A stretch of 64,000 bases of DNA from Homoserinibacter sp. GY 40078 (GCF_008017545.1 NZ_VRTZ01000001.1:1081741-1145740); one strand, 5' to 3'; positions 15,815-25,851 are shown, counted from the stretch's first letter. The notes: generated by a model from the letters alone, not told the origin. Program-made: numbers and translations.

Positions 15815-16903
15815 TTACTTGATCGACGCGATCGCGTCGGCGACCTTCGCGGAGAGGTCGTCCGAGAGCGGCGCAGCACCGGCCGACTCGGCGGCGACCT
15901 GCTGGCCCTCGGCGCTCGTGATGTAGCCGATGTAGGCCTTCACGAACTCCGCCTTCGCCGCGTCGGCGTACTCCTGGCAGACGATGCTGTAGGAGACGAG
16001 CACGAGCGGGTAGTGGCTCGGGTCGGTCGTGGTGCGGTTGAGCTGGAACGCGAGGTCGTTCGCGTCGCGGCCCTCGATGAGCGGCGAGTCAGCGACGACG
16101 GCGGCAGCGGCCTCCGGCGTGTAGTTCACGAACTCGTCGCCGACCTTGATGGCGGCGGTGCCGAGCGAGCCGGCCTTCGACGCGTCCGCGTAGCCGATGG
16201 TGCCGGTGCCGTTGGTCACGGCGTCGACCACACCGGAGGTGCTCTGCGCACCCTCACCGGACTGGTACGGGAAGGTGTCGGCCGGGTCGGCGTCCCAGAC
16301 CTCGGGGGCGACCTTGTTCAGGTAGTCCGCGAAGTTCTTGGTGGTGCCGGAGTCGTCCGAACGGTGCACGGCGGTGATTGCCAGGTCGGGGAACGTGGTG
16401 CCCTCGTTGAGCGCCGCGATCGCCGGGTCGTTCCAGTTGGTGATGTCGCCCTTGAAGATCTTCGCGAGGGTGGCGGCGTCGAGGTTGAGCTCGTCGACCC
16501 CCTCGATGTTGAAGATCACCGCGATGGGCGAGATGTAGGTGGGGATGTCGAGCGCCTTGGTGTCGGCGGCGCAGGTCGCGAAGTCCCCGGCGAGCTCGTC
16601 GTCCGAGAGCGCGGAGTCGGAACCGGCCCAGTCGGAGCCGCCGGCGATGAAGGTGTCGCGGCCGGCACCCGAACCGCTCGGCTCGTAGTTGATGGTGACG
16701 TCCGGGTTGGCCGTCTGGAAGGCGGCGATCCAGGCCTCCTGTGCGGAGCCCTGGGACGAGGCGCCGGCACCGTTGAAGGTGCCGGAGAGGTCGCTGGTGG
16801 TCTCGCCGTCACCGGACGGCGTCTCGTTCGCTGCGCAGGACGAGAGGGCGAGGGCGCCCGCAAGCGCGAGGGCGGCGATGCCGCCGATACGCGTGATCTT
16901 CAC
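15815..16903 (-). CDS. pstS: Phosphate-binding lipoprotein PstS
   Basis: Extracellular phosphate receptor, 362 residues. It has a lipoprotein signal peptide with lipobox LSSC, then a periplasmic-binding-protein fold. Phosphate-binding signatures are present: GAGASSQGSAQEAWIAAF near the N-terminus, SGSGAGRD, and HRSDDSGTTKNFADYL in the middle. The GTG at 16903 has GAAGGGA upstream. A three-unit PHO box lies ~100 nt upstream, indicating control by the RegX3/PhoP-type regulator that is encoded in this window. Confidence 0.97.
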   Translation of the reverse strand: MKITRIGGIAALALAGALALSSCAANETPSGDGETTSDLSGTFNGAGASSQGSAQEAWIAAFQTANPDVTINYEPSGSGAGRDTFIAGGSDWAGSDSALSDDELAGDFATCAADTKALDIPTYISPIAVIFNIEGVDELNLDAATLAKIFKGDITNWNDPAIAALNEGTTFPDLAITAVHRSDDSGTTKNFADYLNKVAPEVWDADPADTFPYQSGEGAQSTSGVVDAVTNGTGTIGYADASKAGSLGTAAIKVGDEFVNYTPEAAAAVVADSPLIEGRDANDLAFQLNRTTTDPSHYPLVLVSYSIVCQEYADAAKAEFVKAYIGYITSAEGQQVAAESAGAAPLSDDLSAKVADAIASIK

Positions 16904-16996
16904 TGTGTTCCCTTCGGGAATGTCGGTCAGGTTCGAGGCTCTTGGTGGCCTCGGGGGCGACGCTACGAATCGACGGTGACCAGGTTCGACGGGAAT

Positions 16997-17025
16997 GGTG
17001 AACGGGAGGTGAACGAGCGGTCAAC
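16997..17025 (-). promoter_or_regulatory. PHO box upstream of pstS
   Basis: Three direct repeats in 11-nt phase on the minus strand: GTTGACC (17025-17019), GTTCACC (17014-17008) and GTTCACC (17003-16997). This is the actinobacterial PhoP/RegX3 binding pattern, and its position ~95 nt upstream of the pstS start fits activation under phosphate limitation. Confidence 0.85.
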
Positions 17026-17072
17026 AAAGCGGACCGTCGCCGGGGGTGCGGATCGCGCGAAACGCGCGCCGC

Positions 17073-18014
17073 TCAGGCGGTGGGCCCGTGGACCTCGACC
17101 GCGACGATCCCGGATTCGGGATCGTCCACCGGCACGTGCAGCACGGCGTACTCGGAGGTCGCGAGCGCCGCGGCGCGTTGCAGCTTCGAGCTGCCCTCGG
17201 TGCCGGTCAGCTCGGCGACGGCGGAGATGATCTGCGGCAACACGGGTCCGTGGCTGCACAGCACCGCGGTCTCGCGCGCGGCGATCCGCTCGGCCACGAA
17301 CTCGCGCACGGCCTTGCCGCCCGAACGGTAGGCGTCCTGGCTGATGACGTGCTCGTCATCGACGTCGACTCCAGTGAGGCGCGCGGTCGGCGCGATGGTG
17401 CGGATGCAGCGCTCGGCCGTGGAGCTGATCAGCGTGCGCGGGCGGAACGCTGCGACGCCGTGGGAGACGCTCATCGCCTGGTCGATGCCCCGCTGCATGA
17501 GGGGGCGGGTCGCATCCGGTCCGTCCCAGTCCTCCGCCGGAACCGCTTTGCCGTGCCGCAACGCGATGATCGCGAAGGTGCGGGCGCGGCCCTTTTCGAA
17601 GAGCTCACGGAACCGCTCGACGATGTCGAGGTCGTGCGGGTAGCTCAGCACCTTGCGGGCCTTCTTCAGACCCACCCAGTGCAGTTCCTCGATCTCGTCG
17701 TTCGAGGCGAAGGTCGAGTTCGCGATCGCGTCGGCGCTCACCTCGCCCGCCCAGTAGTACACCTGCTTGTCGCGCCCGCTCGGCAGCTGGTACTCGACCA
17801 CACCGAGCGGCGCGCCGAGCGCGATGATGAGGCCCGTCTCTTCCGCGATCTCGCGGACGGCCGTCTCGGGAAGCGTCTCGCCCGGGTCGAGCTTGCCCTT
17901 CGGGAGCGAGATGTCCTTGTGCTGGGTGCGGTGCACGAGCAGCACCTTGGGCTTGCCCTTCTTCGACACGCGCCAGCACACGGCGCCCGCGGCGAGCTGC
18001 GGGGCCGGGCTCAT
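17073..18014 (-). CDS. NUDIX hydrolase fused to histidine phosphatase (MutT1-like)
   Basis: 313 residues in two domains. Residues ~5-135 form a NUDIX domain with a complete Nudix box (G-x5-E-x7-REIAEETGL within [20 protein letters not shown]). The rest is a histidine-phosphatase domain opening with [13 protein letters not shown]. The same fusion is known as mycobacterial MutT1, which breaks down 8-oxo-GTP/dGTP and diadenosine polyphosphates and then dephosphorylates the product. The ATG overlaps the ppk stop (ATGA at 18011-18014), so it is coupled to polyphosphate kinase, as in mycobacteria. Confidence 0.9.
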   Translation of the reverse strand: MSPAPQLAAGAVCWRVSKKGKPKVLLVHRTQHKDISLPKGKLDPGETLPETAVREIAEETGLIIALGAPLGVVEYQLPSGRDKQVYYWAGEVSADAIANSTFASNDEIEELHWVGLKKARKVLSYPHDLDIVERFRELFEKGRARTFAIIALRHGKAVPAEDWDGPDATRPLMQRGIDQAMSVSHGVAAFRPRTLISSTAERCIRTIAPTARLTGVDVDDEHVISQDAYRSGGKAVREFVAERIAARETAVLCSHGPVLPQIISAVAELTGTEGSSKLQRAAALATSEYAVLHVPVDDPESGIVAVEVHGPTA

Positions 18015-20182
18015 CGGCCGCCCCGCCGACGGCTCGTGACCTGCCGCCACCGTTCGCCCTGCAGATCGCGCAGCGGCTCGCCATCCGCGTCGCGGTCGTG
18101 GCGGGTCCAGGTGCCGTCGTCCTCGAGGTGCCAGGACGCCGTGCCCGGATCCATCGCGAGGTCGAACAGCTCGTCCGCCTCTTCGACGTGCTCGGGTCGG
18201 GCAAGGCGCACGAGCGCCTCGACTCGCCTGTCGAGGTTGCGGTGCATCATGTCGGCGCTGCCGATGAACACCTGCGGCTCGCCGCCGTTCCAGAACGCGA
18301 AGATGCGCGAGTGCTCGAGGTAGCGGCCCAGGATGCTGCGCACGCGGATGTTCTCGCTGAGGCCGGGAACCCCGGGGCGCAGCGAGCAGATGCCGCGCAC
18401 CCACACCTCCACGGGCACTCCCGCCTGGCTCGCCCGGTACAGCGCGTCGATGATGGCCTCGTCGACCATCGAGTTGACCTTGATCCGGATGCGGGCGGGC
18501 TTGCCGGCGCGCGCCGCCTCGGCCTCCGCGTCGATCCGCTTGAGGAGACCCGCGCGCAGATGCAGCGGGGCGACCAGCAGCCGCTTGAACTTCTTCTCGA
18601 TCGCGTATCCCGATAGCTCGTTGAAGAGGCGCGTGAGATCCTTGCCGACGGTGTCGTCGGCGGTGAGCAGCCCGAGGTCTTCGTAGATGCGGCTCGTCTT
18701 GGGGTTGTAGTTGCCGGTGCCGATGTGGCTGTAGTGCTTGAGGGTGCCGCCCTCCTGCCGCACCACGAGCGCGAGCTTGCAGTGGGTCTTGAGCCCCACG
18801 AGCCCGTACACGACGTGCACGCCGGCCTTCTCGAGCTTGCGCGCCCACGAGATGTTCGCCTGCTCGTCGAAGCGCGCCTTGATCTCGACGAGCGCCAGCA
18901 CGGCCTTGCCCGCCTCGGCGGCGTCGATGAGGGCCTCGACGATCGGGCTGTCACCGCTCGTGCGGTACAGGGTCTGCTTGATGGCGAGCACGTTCGGGTC
19001 GGCGGCGGCCTGCTCGAGGAAGGACTGCACGCTCGTCGCAAACGACTCGTACGGGTGGTGCAGCAGGATGTCGCCGCGGCTGATGGAGGCGAAGATGTCG
19101 GCCTTCTCGGTCGGCTCGCTCGGCTGCAGGGCGACCGCGGTGGTGGGCACCTGTCGCGGGTAGCGCAGGTCCGGTCGGTCGAGCCCTGTGATCTCGAAGA
19201 GCCCGCCGAGGTCGAGCGGCGCAGGCAGGCGGTACACCTCGCGGTCGGTGATCCGCAGCTCCTGCATGAGCAGCCCGAGCGTCAGCTCGTCCATGTCGTC
19301 GGAGATCTCGAGGCGGATGGGCGAGCCGAAGCGGCGGCGCAGCAGCTCCTTCTCGAGCGCCTGCAGCAGGTTCTCGGTCTCGTCCTCCTCGACCACGACG
19401 TCCTCGTTGCGGGTCACCCGGAACTCGTGGTGCTCGAGCACCTCCATGCCGGGGAACAGCTCACCGAGGTGGTTCGCGATGAGGTCTTCCAGGGGGATGT
19501 AGCGCAGCACGCCGGAGTCGGCGTTCGGCAACTGCACGAAGCGCGGCAGGTTCTGCGGCATCTTGAGGCGCGCGAACTCCACCTTGCCGGTCTTGGGGTT
19601 GCGCACCCGGATCGAGAGGTTGAGCGAGAGCCCCGAGATGTACGGGAAGGGGTGCGCGGGGTCGACCGCGAGCGGCATGAGCACGGGGAAGATCTGGGTG
19701 AGGAAGATCTCGTTCAACGAGGCTCGGTCGGCCTCGTCGAGGTCGCTCCACCCCTCGACGTGGATACCGGCCTCGTCGAGGGCGGGCTTCACGAGGTCGC
19801 GGAATGCGCGCGCGTGCCGCTCCTGCAGCTCGTGCGCCCGATCCGAGATGTCGTTCAGCACGTCGACCGGCGCCCGCCCGACGTTGGTCGGCACGGCCAG
19901 CCCGGTGTCGATGCGGCGCTTGAGGCCCGCGACGCGCACCATGAAGAACTCGTCGAGGTTCGACGCGAAGATCGCGAGGAAGTTGGCGCGCTCCAGGAGC
20001 GGGAGGGAGTCGTCCTCGGCGAGCTCGAGCACGCGCTGGTTGAACGCGAGCCAGCTGATCTCGCGGTCGAGGAAGCGGTCGGGAGGCAACGTGCCGTCGT
20101 CGACAGGTGCCGGATCGGCCTCGTAGTCGTCGAGCAGATCGGCCGCGAGAGTCGCGTCGCCGAGCGGGCTGTTGGTCTCCAT
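18011..20182 (-). CDS. ppk: Polyphosphate kinase 1
   Basis: Polymerises the gamma-phosphate of ATP into polyphosphate. 723 residues, the usual PPK1 length. The N domain starts at [19 protein letters not shown], and the catalytic phosphohistidine region is [22 protein letters not shown] precedes the catalytic domain. I chose the ATG at 20182 (METNSPLGD); the upstream open frame runs into glnR and is not coding. A PHO-box-like pair lies just upstream at 20205-20222, so ppk is probably part of the phosphate regulon. Confidence 0.96.
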   Translation of the reverse strand: METNSPLGDATLAADLLDDYEADPAPVDDGTLPPDRFLDREISWLAFNQRVLELAEDDSLPLLERANFLAIFASNLDEFFMVRVAGLKRRIDTGLAVPTNVGRAPVDVLNDISDRAHELQERHARAFRDLVKPALDEAGIHVEGWSDLDEADRASLNEIFLTQIFPVLMPLAVDPAHPFPYISGLSLNLSIRVRNPKTGKVEFARLKMPQNLPRFVQLPNADSGVLRYIPLEDLIANHLGELFPGMEVLEHHEFRVTRNEDVVVEEDETENLLQALEKELLRRRFGSPIRLEISDDMDELTLGLLMQELRITDREVYRLPAPLDLGGLFEITGLDRPDLRYPRQVPTTAVALQPSEPTEKADIFASISRGDILLHHPYESFATSVQSFLEQAAADPNVLAIKQTLYRTSGDSPIVEALIDAAEAGKAVLALVEIKARFDEQANISWARKLEKAGVHVVYGLVGLKTHCKLALVVRQEGGTLKHYSHIGTGNYNPKTSRIYEDLGLLTADDTVGKDLTRLFNELSGYAIEKKFKRLLVAPLHLRAGLLKRIDAEAEAARAGKPARIRIKVNSMVDEAIIDALYRASQAGVPVEVWVRGICSLRPGVPGLSENIRVRSILGRYLEHSRIFAFWNGGEPQVFIGSADMMHRNLDRRVEALVRLARPEHVEEADELFDLAMDPGTASWHLEDDGTWTRHDRDADGEPLRDLQGERWRQVTSRRRGGR

Positions 20183-20204
20183 CGCCCTATCCTGCCAGCA
20201 CCGG

Positions 20205-20222
20205 CGTGAACGGGCGATGAAC
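20205..20222 (-). promoter_or_regulatory. PHO-box-like direct repeat upstream of ppk
   Basis: Minus strand reads GTTCATC (20222-20216) and GTTCACG (20211-20205), two units in 11-nt phase, 23-40 nt before the ppk start. It matches the pstS box closely but has only two units and one variant base in each. Confidence 0.65.
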
Positions 20223-20226
20223 GGGT

Positions 20227-20898
20227 CTAGACCCCGGGCTCGTCGTCGTAGACGTTGAAGCGGTATCCGACGTTGCGGACCGTCCCGATGAGGGATTCGA
20301 GGTCGCCGAGCTTCGCACGGAGGCGCCGCACGTGCACGTCGACCGTGCGGGTGCCGCCGAAGTAGTCGTACCCCCACACCTCGCTCAGGAGCTGCTCGCG
20401 GGTGAACACGCGGCTGGGGTGCGTGGCGAGGAACCGCAGCAGCTCGAACTCCTTGAAGGTGAGGTCGAGCGGTCGCCCGTGAACCTTCGCCGAGTAGCTC
20501 GCCTCGTCGATGACGACACCGGATGCCTGAATCTTCGAGACCGAGTTCTCTTTCGAGAGACGATCGATCACGAGCCGGATGCGCGCATCCACTTCGGCGG
20601 GCCCCGCGGTCGCGAGGATCACCTCGTCCACGCCCCAGTCGGCCGAGACGGCGGTGAGCCCGCCCTCGGTGAGCACGAGCACGAGGGGGACAGCGAGGCC
20701 GGTGGTGCGGAGGATCTTGCAGAGCGACTTGGCGCTCGCGAGATCTTGGCGCGCATCCACGAAGACGAGGTCGGCGGTGGGGGCGTTCACGAGTGACGAC
20801 GGCTCCGCGGGGATCGCGCGGATGCGGTGACTGAGCAGCCCCAAGGCCGGCAGGACGTCAGCGTCTGCGGCAGAGGTCAGGATCAGGAGCTGCGCCAC
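20227..20898 (-). CDS. glnR: GlnR-type nitrogen response regulator
   Basis: A 223-residue OmpR-type regulator that matches actinobacterial GlnR along its whole length: [19 protein letters not shown] start, [20 protein letters not shown] receiver core, [20 protein letters not shown] linker, then a winged helix ending in [20 protein letters not shown]. GlnR works as an orphan regulator of nitrogen assimilation (glnA, amtB) without a cognate kinase, and none is adjacent here. The GTG at 20898 has an AAAGGA ribosome site six bases away; the longer upstream frame overlaps the divergent gene. Its 3' end is followed by the ppk promoter. Confidence 0.92.
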   Translation of the reverse strand: MAQLLILTSAADADVLPALGLLSHRIRAIPAEPSSLVNAPTADLVFVDARQDLASAKSLCKILRTTGLAVPLVLVLTEGGLTAVSADWGVDEVILATAGPAEVDARIRLVIDRLSKENSVSKIQASGVVIDEASYSAKVHGRPLDLTFKEFELLRFLATHPSRVFTREQLLSEVWGYDYFGGTRTVDVHVRRLRAKLGDLESLIGTVRNVGYRFNVYDDEPGV

Positions 20899-20967
20899 TC
20901 GAGTCCTTTCCGGGCGTGATCGGGCCGATTCCCTCCGCGTCAGTCTACGCAGCCGTACCATGGTCGC

Positions 20968-21246
20968 GTGCCGGCCTCGTCCCCCAGTGTTATCCCCGTG
21001 TGGGTTGCGGCGTTCGTCGGCGCCGTGCTCGTCGCGGTCTTCTCCGCATCCGCAGCGATCGTGTGGCTTCCGGTGGTGATGGCGGGTGCCGTGCTGCTGA
21101 CCTTCGTGATCCAGCTCGGGGTGAGCCGCAAGGAGGGCCTCGTCTCGCGGATCGTGGCGAGCCTCGCGGGTGCCTTCCTGATCCTCGCCGCGGCGACTCT
21201 CGTGCTCGTCGTCTGGGCGGGCACGGGCATCCCGGCGTCGGTCTGA
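20968..21246 (+). CDS. Small four-helix membrane protein
   Basis: 92 residues with three or four hydrophobic segments ([60 protein letters not shown]). A short basic loop, VSRKEG, is in the middle. GTG start at 20968, divergent from glnR. Conserved hypothetical membrane proteins of this type precede the small ORF and nitrobindin gene in related actinobacteria. Function unknown. Confidence 0.7.
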   Translation: MPASSPSVIPVWVAAFVGAVLVAVFSASAAIVWLPVVMAGAVLLTFVIQLGVSRKEGLVSRIVASLAGAFLILAAATLVLVVWAGTGIPASV

Positions 21247-21268
21247 GCCGGGGTCTAGACTGGGCGTC

Positions 21269-21379
21269 ATGATGCTGGCGCTCGAGCTCTTCTTCGTCGG
21301 TCTTCTCGGCCTTGCGACGCTTTCCATCGGCGCCGTCTCCGTCGTGGTGCTCTACAACCTCTTCCGCGGCCAGCGCTGA
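21269..21379 (+). CDS. 36-residue membrane miniprotein
   Basis: A short gene that starts ATG ATG and encodes [20 protein letters not shown] followed by a second hydrophobic half and a short basic end (FRGQR). One long or two short membrane spans are predicted. It ends 5 nt before the nitrobindin-like start, so it belongs to that operon. Codon use matches neighbouring genes, which supports its being real. Confidence 0.55.
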   Translation: MMLALELFFVGLLGLATLSIGAVSVVVLYNLFRGQR

Positions 21380-21383
21380 TTCC

Positions 21384-22016
21384 GTGTTCGAGCTCGACCT
21401 CGACCTTCCCGCGGAACTCGTTCCGCTCTCCTGGCTCATCGGAGTCTGGGAGGGCAGTGGCGTGATCTCGTACCGCGTCGGCGAGAACGTGCGCGAGCAC
21501 GAGTTCGGACAGCGCATCGCCTTCAGCCACGACGGCACCCCTCATCTGCAGTACAGCGCCACCGCGTGGCTGCTGCCGGACGCCCCGGCGGAAGAGGACG
21601 ACGACGCGCTCGTGCCGCATCCGCGTCCGCTGTTCTCCGAGATCGGCTTCTGGCGGCTCTCCCGTCCGCTCGGCGACGGCGACGACGGGCCCGCGATGCT
21701 GCCCGCGACGGAGCCGCCCGTCTTCCAGACGGCCGAGTCGGTCGAGACGCTCCGCAACGCGCGGGGAGGGTTCGACCTCGAGGTCGCCCTCGTGCAGCCG
21801 GGCGGGGTGAGCGAGCTCTACCTGGGCCAGATCCAGGGGCCGCGCATCGACCTCGCGACCGATGCCGTGCTGCGGTCCGGCACGGCCAAGGAGTACGCCG
21901 CCGCGACGCGTCTGTACGGGCTCGTCGACGAGCACCTGCTGTGGGCGTGGGACATCGCAGCCCTCGGGCAGGATCTGCGCACCCACGCATCCGGCCGGCT
22001 CGCGAGGCTCGAATGA
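21384..22016 (+). CDS. FABP/nitrobindin-like haem protein
   Basis: A 210-residue protein of the nitrobindin (DUF1794/FABP-like) family: a haem-binding beta-barrel that can isomerise peroxynitrite. LSWLIGVWEGSGVISY contains the family motif G-x-W-x-G-x-G. Near the C-terminus, LRTHASGRLARLE carries the candidate haem-ligating His. The GTG at 21384 starts at the family's usual N-terminus; an insert of acidic residues (AEEDDDALVPHP) is in a loop. It overlaps the next gene by ATGA. Confidence 0.85.
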   Translation: MFELDLDLPAELVPLSWLIGVWEGSGVISYRVGENVREHEFGQRIAFSHDGTPHLQYSATAWLLPDAPAEEDDDALVPHPRPLFSEIGFWRLSRPLGDGDDGPAMLPATEPPVFQTAESVETLRNARGGFDLEVALVQPGGVSELYLGQIQGPRIDLATDAVLRSGTAKEYAAATRLYGLVDEHLLWAWDIAALGQDLRTHASGRLARLE

Positions 22017-23095
22017 GCTCGCCCTTCTCTGCGCGACCGGGTGCGGTCGGCGATCCGCCGGAGCACTACGGCGACCCCGTCCGCGAGCAGCGCGCGCTGG
22101 AGGCGGGGGAGGCGCTCGTCGACCTCTCCGACCGCGACGTCGTGACGATCACGGGCCCCGATCGTCTCTCCTGGCTCGACTCCCTCACATCGCAGACGCT
22201 CACGGGGCTCGGGCCGGGCGACTCCGCCGAGACCCTGCTGCTCGACCCGAGCGGCCGCATCGAATACGTGGCCCGGGTGATCGACGACGGCGAGACGACG
22301 TGGCTGCTCATGGACGCGGGCACGGGTGCCGGTTTCGCCGCCTTCCTCACCCGGATGCGCTTCATGCTGCGCGTCGAGGTCGCCGATCGCTCGGACGAGT
22401 TCGCGACCGTCGGCACCTTCGGTGACGCTCCTGCCGCCACCGCAGCGCCCGCGGGTGTGCCGCTCGTGTGGAGCGATCCGTGGGGCGCCGTGCAGCCGGG
22501 CGGATTCCAGTACGCCGTGGGCGCCCACCCGGCCGACGGGTGGAGCTACCGCGAGGTTCTTGTGGATCGGGCGCGCCTGGGTGAGCTCGCCGAGCTTCCC
22601 GCTGCCGGATCGCTTGCGCTCGAGGCTCTCCGGATCGCCGCCTGGCGTCCGCGCGCCGCGACCGAACTCGATTCCACGACCATCCCGCACGAGCTCGACT
22701 GGCTGCGCTCCGCGGTGCACCTGGCGAAGGGCTGCTACCGCGGACAGGAGACGGTCGCCAAGGTTCACAACCTCGGGCATCCGCCGCGTCGTCTCGTGAT
22801 GCTGCACCTCGACGGCAGCGATGGCGTGCTGCCGGAGCCGGGCGCCGAGGTGCGACTCGGGCGGCCGGACGACGGGGGTGCGGTGGTCGGGCGTGTCACG
22901 GCATCCGCGCGGCACCACGAGCTGGGGCCGATCGCGCTCGCGGTGGTGAAGCGGTCGGCGGATCCGGCATCCGAGCTCACCGTCGACGCCGACGGGGTCC
23001 TCGTGCCCGCCGCGCAGCAGGTTGTCGTGCCCCCGGGGGCGGGATCGGTGGCAGAGGTGCCGCGCATCCCGCGTCTCGGTTCGGTCCGCCGCTGA
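22013..23095 (+). CDS. YgfZ-type folate-binding protein
   Basis: A 360-residue protein related to YgfZ and the GcvT aminomethyltransferase fold, involved in repair or assembly of Fe-S proteins through tetrahydrofolate. The diagnostic motif KGCYRGQE-TVAKV is present with its conserved Cys. The N-terminal part has the GcvT-like DRLSWLDSLTSQTL and LLDPSGRIEYVARV segments. Start overlaps the preceding stop as ATGA. The pairing with the nitrobindin-like gene suggests a shared link to iron or nitrosative stress, which is inference. Confidence 0.92.
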   Translation: MSSPFSARPGAVGDPPEHYGDPVREQRALEAGEALVDLSDRDVVTITGPDRLSWLDSLTSQTLTGLGPGDSAETLLLDPSGRIEYVARVIDDGETTWLLMDAGTGAGFAAFLTRMRFMLRVEVADRSDEFATVGTFGDAPAATAAPAGVPLVWSDPWGAVQPGGFQYAVGAHPADGWSYREVLVDRARLGELAELPAAGSLALEALRIAAWRPRAATELDSTTIPHELDWLRSAVHLAKGCYRGQETVAKVHNLGHPPRRLVMLHLDGSDGVLPEPGAEVRLGRPDDGGAVVGRVTASARHHELGPIALAVVKRSADPASELTVDADGVLVPAAQQVVVPPGAGSVAEVPRIPRLGSVRR

Positions 23096-23096
23096 C

Positions 23097-24221
23097 GTGT
23101 CGTCGCGCACCGAGTCGATGAGCGCCGAGCTGCGGCGCCTTGAACGACGCGTGCGCCGGCAGGTCGATCTGCGTCTCGCCGGACGGCGCGTCTGGGAGTC
23201 GCTGCCGGCGATCCTGCAGATCGTGTCGGCGGTCGCGGCGGCCTATGCGATCGCGCACTGGGGGTTCGGCCATGCGACGCCGCTGCTCGCGGTGACCGTC
23301 ACGATCAACTCGCTCGGGTTCACCCGTGACGCACGGCCGATTCGTGTGGCGGAGACGGTGCTCGGCATTCTTCTCGGGATCGCGCTCGGTGACGCGTTCG
23401 CCCTGCTCGTGGGTCGAGGGCTGTGGCAGCTGCTGATCGTGCTCACGACCGTGTTCGTGGTGGGTCGTGCCGTGTCGGCGAGCCCCGGCTTCGCGCTTGC
23501 AGCGGCTGTGCCATCCGCTCTCGTCGTGATGCTCCCCGACCCGGACGGCGGGCCGTTCACGCGCTCCCTCGATGGGTTGGTTGGCGGGGTGATCGCGCTG
23601 CTCGCGACCGCGCTCGTTCCGCGGGACCCGCGGCGTGCCGCCGCCCGTGACGCCCGGACCTTGTTCTCGGTGCTCGAGGAGTCCGTCGCGTCGATGGTCG
23701 ACGCACTCACCGATGCGCAGCCGGCGGCGGCCGAGCTCGCCCTCGCGCGCCTGCGCCGCACCCAGCCGCTCGTCGACGCGTGGGCGGCGAGCCTCGACAG
23801 CGCCATCTCGGTCGCGCGGATCTCGCCCTGGGTGCACCGGCACCTGGCGGAGCTGAGGCGGTCGTCGCGCGTGCTCCGCAACGCAGACCTCGCGACGCGG
23901 CACCTGCGCACCATCGCCCGGCGCGTCGAGTTCCTCGTGCGCGACGGGGCGCACCGCCCCGAGCTCGCGGGGGCGCTGTCGCAGCTCGCGACCTCGCTCG
24001 GGCTCCTGCGTCGCGAGCTGGACGACCCGGAGCTCGCCGGCGCCGCCCGGGCGGAGCTGTCGCACCTCGCCGAGCGACTCGATCCGGGAACCCTCATGCC
24101 GGGTGCGCCCGTCACGGATGCGGCCGTGCTGCTGCTCGTGCGCCCCCTCGTGGTCGATCTGCTCGTCGCGACCGGTCTCGAGGCGGAGGACGCACGGGCC
24201 CTGCTGCCCCCGGTCACCTGA
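23097..24221 (+). CDS. FUSC-like membrane protein
   Basis: 374 residues: an N-terminal membrane module of about six helices (from AILQIVSAVAAAYAIAHWGF to VIALLATALVP) and a long helical cytoplasmic tail from residue ~180. This is the half-size layout of FUSC/aromatic-acid-exporter-like proteins (DUF939 type). The GTG at 23097 lies one base after the previous TGA; an ATG at 23118 is possible. It ends in the last C-terminal hydrophobic segment VLLLVRPLVVDLLVA. Substrate unknown. Confidence 0.75.
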   Translation: MSSRTESMSAELRRLERRVRRQVDLRLAGRRVWESLPAILQIVSAVAAAYAIAHWGFGHATPLLAVTVTINSLGFTRDARPIRVAETVLGILLGIALGDAFALLVGRGLWQLLIVLTTVFVVGRAVSASPGFALAAAVPSALVVMLPDPDGGPFTRSLDGLVGGVIALLATALVPRDPRRAAARDARTLFSVLEESVASMVDALTDAQPAAAELALARLRRTQPLVDAWAASLDSAISVARISPWVHRHLAELRRSSRVLRNADLATRHLRTIARRVEFLVRDGAHRPELAGALSQLATSLGLLRRELDDPELAGAARAELSHLAERLDPGTLMPGAPVTDAAVLLLVRPLVVDLLVATGLEAEDARALLPPVT

Positions 24222-24222
24222 T

Positions 24223-24243
24223 CCGCCGCAGGGAACGCGGCGG
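24223..24243. terminator. Hairpin between convergent genes
   Basis: A 7-bp perfect GC stem (24223-24229 with 24237-24243) and 7-nt loop, starting two bases after the FUSC-like stop and ending just before the stop of the convergent methyltransferase gene. Probably serves both. Confidence 0.5.
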
Positions 24244-24249
24244 TGCGGG

Positions 24250-25059
24250 TCAGGCGGGGGCGACCGCACTCCAGGGCACGGTCACCTCGCCGAGGCGCCA
24301 CCGGCCGCGCCCGCCGAGCGGGGGAGTGTCGAGCACCGGATTCCCGGCGTCGCGCAGGGTGGCCACGCTCGCCTGCCAGCGCTGAACAGGTCCGTAGACG
24401 GCGAGCGGCGCGTGCGTCGCCCACGCGCGGTCGAGGTCGGCCAGCAGTGCGTGGATCCGCTCGCCGGGCACGTTCCGGTGGATGAGCGCCTTCGGAAGTC
24501 GCTCCGCCACGATCGAGGGCGCATCGAGCTCGGCGAGCCGCAGCGAGATCGTGAAAGTGCGCGGGCCGGATGCGTCGAGCGTGACCCAGCTCGCGATCCG
24601 CCCGAGCTCGTCGCAGGTGCCCTCGATGAGGGCCCCGCCGGGGGCGAGGCGGGCTGTCATCCGTGCCCACGCGTCCGCTACCTCGCTCTCGTCGTACTGC
24701 CGCAGCACGTTGAGGGCCCGGATCACGGCGGGCCGCCGCTCGCCGGTCGGCACCTCGAACCCGCCGACCCGGAAGCTCACGCCGGGGCGCGCGGCGAGCG
24801 AGGCGAGCCGCACCCGCTCCGGGTCGATCTCGATCCCGATCACCTCTACGTCGGCACGCACCGCGGCGAGCCGGGCGTGCAGCTCGAGGCTCGTCGTGGC
24901 CGAGGCACCGTATCCGAGGTCGACGACGAGCGGATCGGCGGCCTCGCGCAGAGCGGGCAGCGCCGCGATCCAGCGGTCCACGCGCCGCAACCGGTTGACG
25001 CCCGTGGTGCCGCGCGTGATGCGCCCCTCGGGTCTCGGCGTCCTCCCCACCGGCCTCAC
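24250..25059 (-). CDS. Class I SAM-dependent methyltransferase-like protein
   Basis: 269 residues. The SAM-binding motif I is seen as PLVVDLGYGASATTSLELHA and the acidic motif II as VEVIGIEIDPERV; the Rossmann pattern continues with GFEVP and ALNVLRQYDE. The C-terminal half (RWQASVATLRDAGNPVLDTP) is typical of an actinobacterial conserved protein family often annotated only as methyltransferase. Start is GTG at 25059 or 25050; the long upstream open frame overlaps gpmA in antisense and is not real. Divergent from gpmA by 45 nt. Substrate unknown. Confidence 0.75.
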   Translation of the reverse strand: MRPVGRTPRPEGRITRGTTGVNRLRRVDRWIAALPALREAADPLVVDLGYGASATTSLELHARLAAVRADVEVIGIEIDPERVRLASLAARPGVSFRVGGFEVPTGERRPAVIRALNVLRQYDESEVADAWARMTARLAPGGALIEGTCDELGRIASWVTLDASGPRTFTISLRLAELDAPSIVAERLPKALIHRNVPGERIHALLADLDRAWATHAPLAVYGPVQRWQASVATLRDAGNPVLDTPPLGGRGRWRLGEVTVPWSAVAPA

Positions 25060-25104
25060 GCTACCGGCGCGATCGTCGGCCGGTGCCCTCGGTAGGGTGG
25101 ACGC

Positions 25105-25851
25105 ATGACCTCCACGCTCATCCTGCTGCGTCACGGCAACTCCGAATGGAACCAGAAGAACCTCTTCACGGGGTGGGTCGACGTCCGCCTCTCGGAGCAG
25201 GGTGTCGCCGAGGCGAAGCGCGCCGGCGAGCTGCTCGCCGAGTCCGGTCTCGCGCCCGAGATCCTCTACACGAGCGTGCTGACCCGCGCGATCCAGACCG
25301 CGAACCTCGCGCTCGAGCAGGCCGATCGCCTGTGGATTCCGGTCAAGCGCAGCTGGCGCCTCAACGAGCGCCACTACGGCGCGCTGCAGGGCCTCGACAA
25401 GGCCGAGACGCTCGAGAAGTACGGCCCGGAGCAGTTCCAGATCTGGCGCCGCAGCTTCGACACCCCGCCCCCGCCGCTTGCCGACGACGCCGAGTGGAGC
25501 CAGGTGGGCGACGAGCGCTACGCCGACGTCCCCGACGCCGACCTTCCCCGCACCGAGAGCCTGAAGCTCGTGATCGACCGGATGCTGCCGTACTGGGAAT
25601 CCGACATCACGGTGGATCTCGCGGCGGGCAAGACGGTGCTCGTCACCGCCCACGGCAACTCGCTGCGCGCGCTCGTGAAGCACCTTGACGGCGTCTCGGA
25701 CGACGAGATCGCCGAGCTCAACATCCCCACCGGCATCCCGCTCGTCTACGAACTGGACGACGACTTCCGCCCGACGGCGCCCGGCCGCTACCTCGACCCG
25801 GAGGCCGCCGCCGCCGGTGCCGCCGCGGTCGCGGCCCAGGGCAAGAAGTAG
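25105..25851 (+). CDS. gpmA: 2,3-bisphosphoglycerate-dependent phosphoglycerate mutase
   Basis: Glycolytic enzyme converting 3- to 2-phosphoglycerate. 248 residues, the standard dPGM length. The phosphohistidine motif [10 protein letters not shown] is at the N-terminus, [10 protein letters not shown] and the second catalytic His in [15 protein letters not shown] are in place. ATG at 25105. The Ala-rich C-terminus ([13 protein letters not shown]) is a flexible tail. The next gene's frame runs through its stop. Confidence 0.97.
   Translation: MTSTLILLRHGNSEWNQKNLFTGWVDVRLSEQGVAEAKRAGELLAESGLAPEILYTSVLTRAIQTANLALEQADRLWIPVKRSWRLNERHYGALQGLDKAETLEKYGPEQFQIWRRSFDTPPPPLADDAEWSQVGDERYADVPDADLPRTESLKLVIDRMLPYWESDITVDLAAGKTVLVTAHGNSLRALVKHLDGVSDDEIAELNIPTGIPLVYELDDDFRPTAPGRYLDPEAAAAGAAAVAAQGKK

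Noticed and set aside
18725-20209. A 494-codon open frame antisense to ppk
   Set aside because: ppk is certain from motifs along its full length; the antisense frame is a high-GC artefact.
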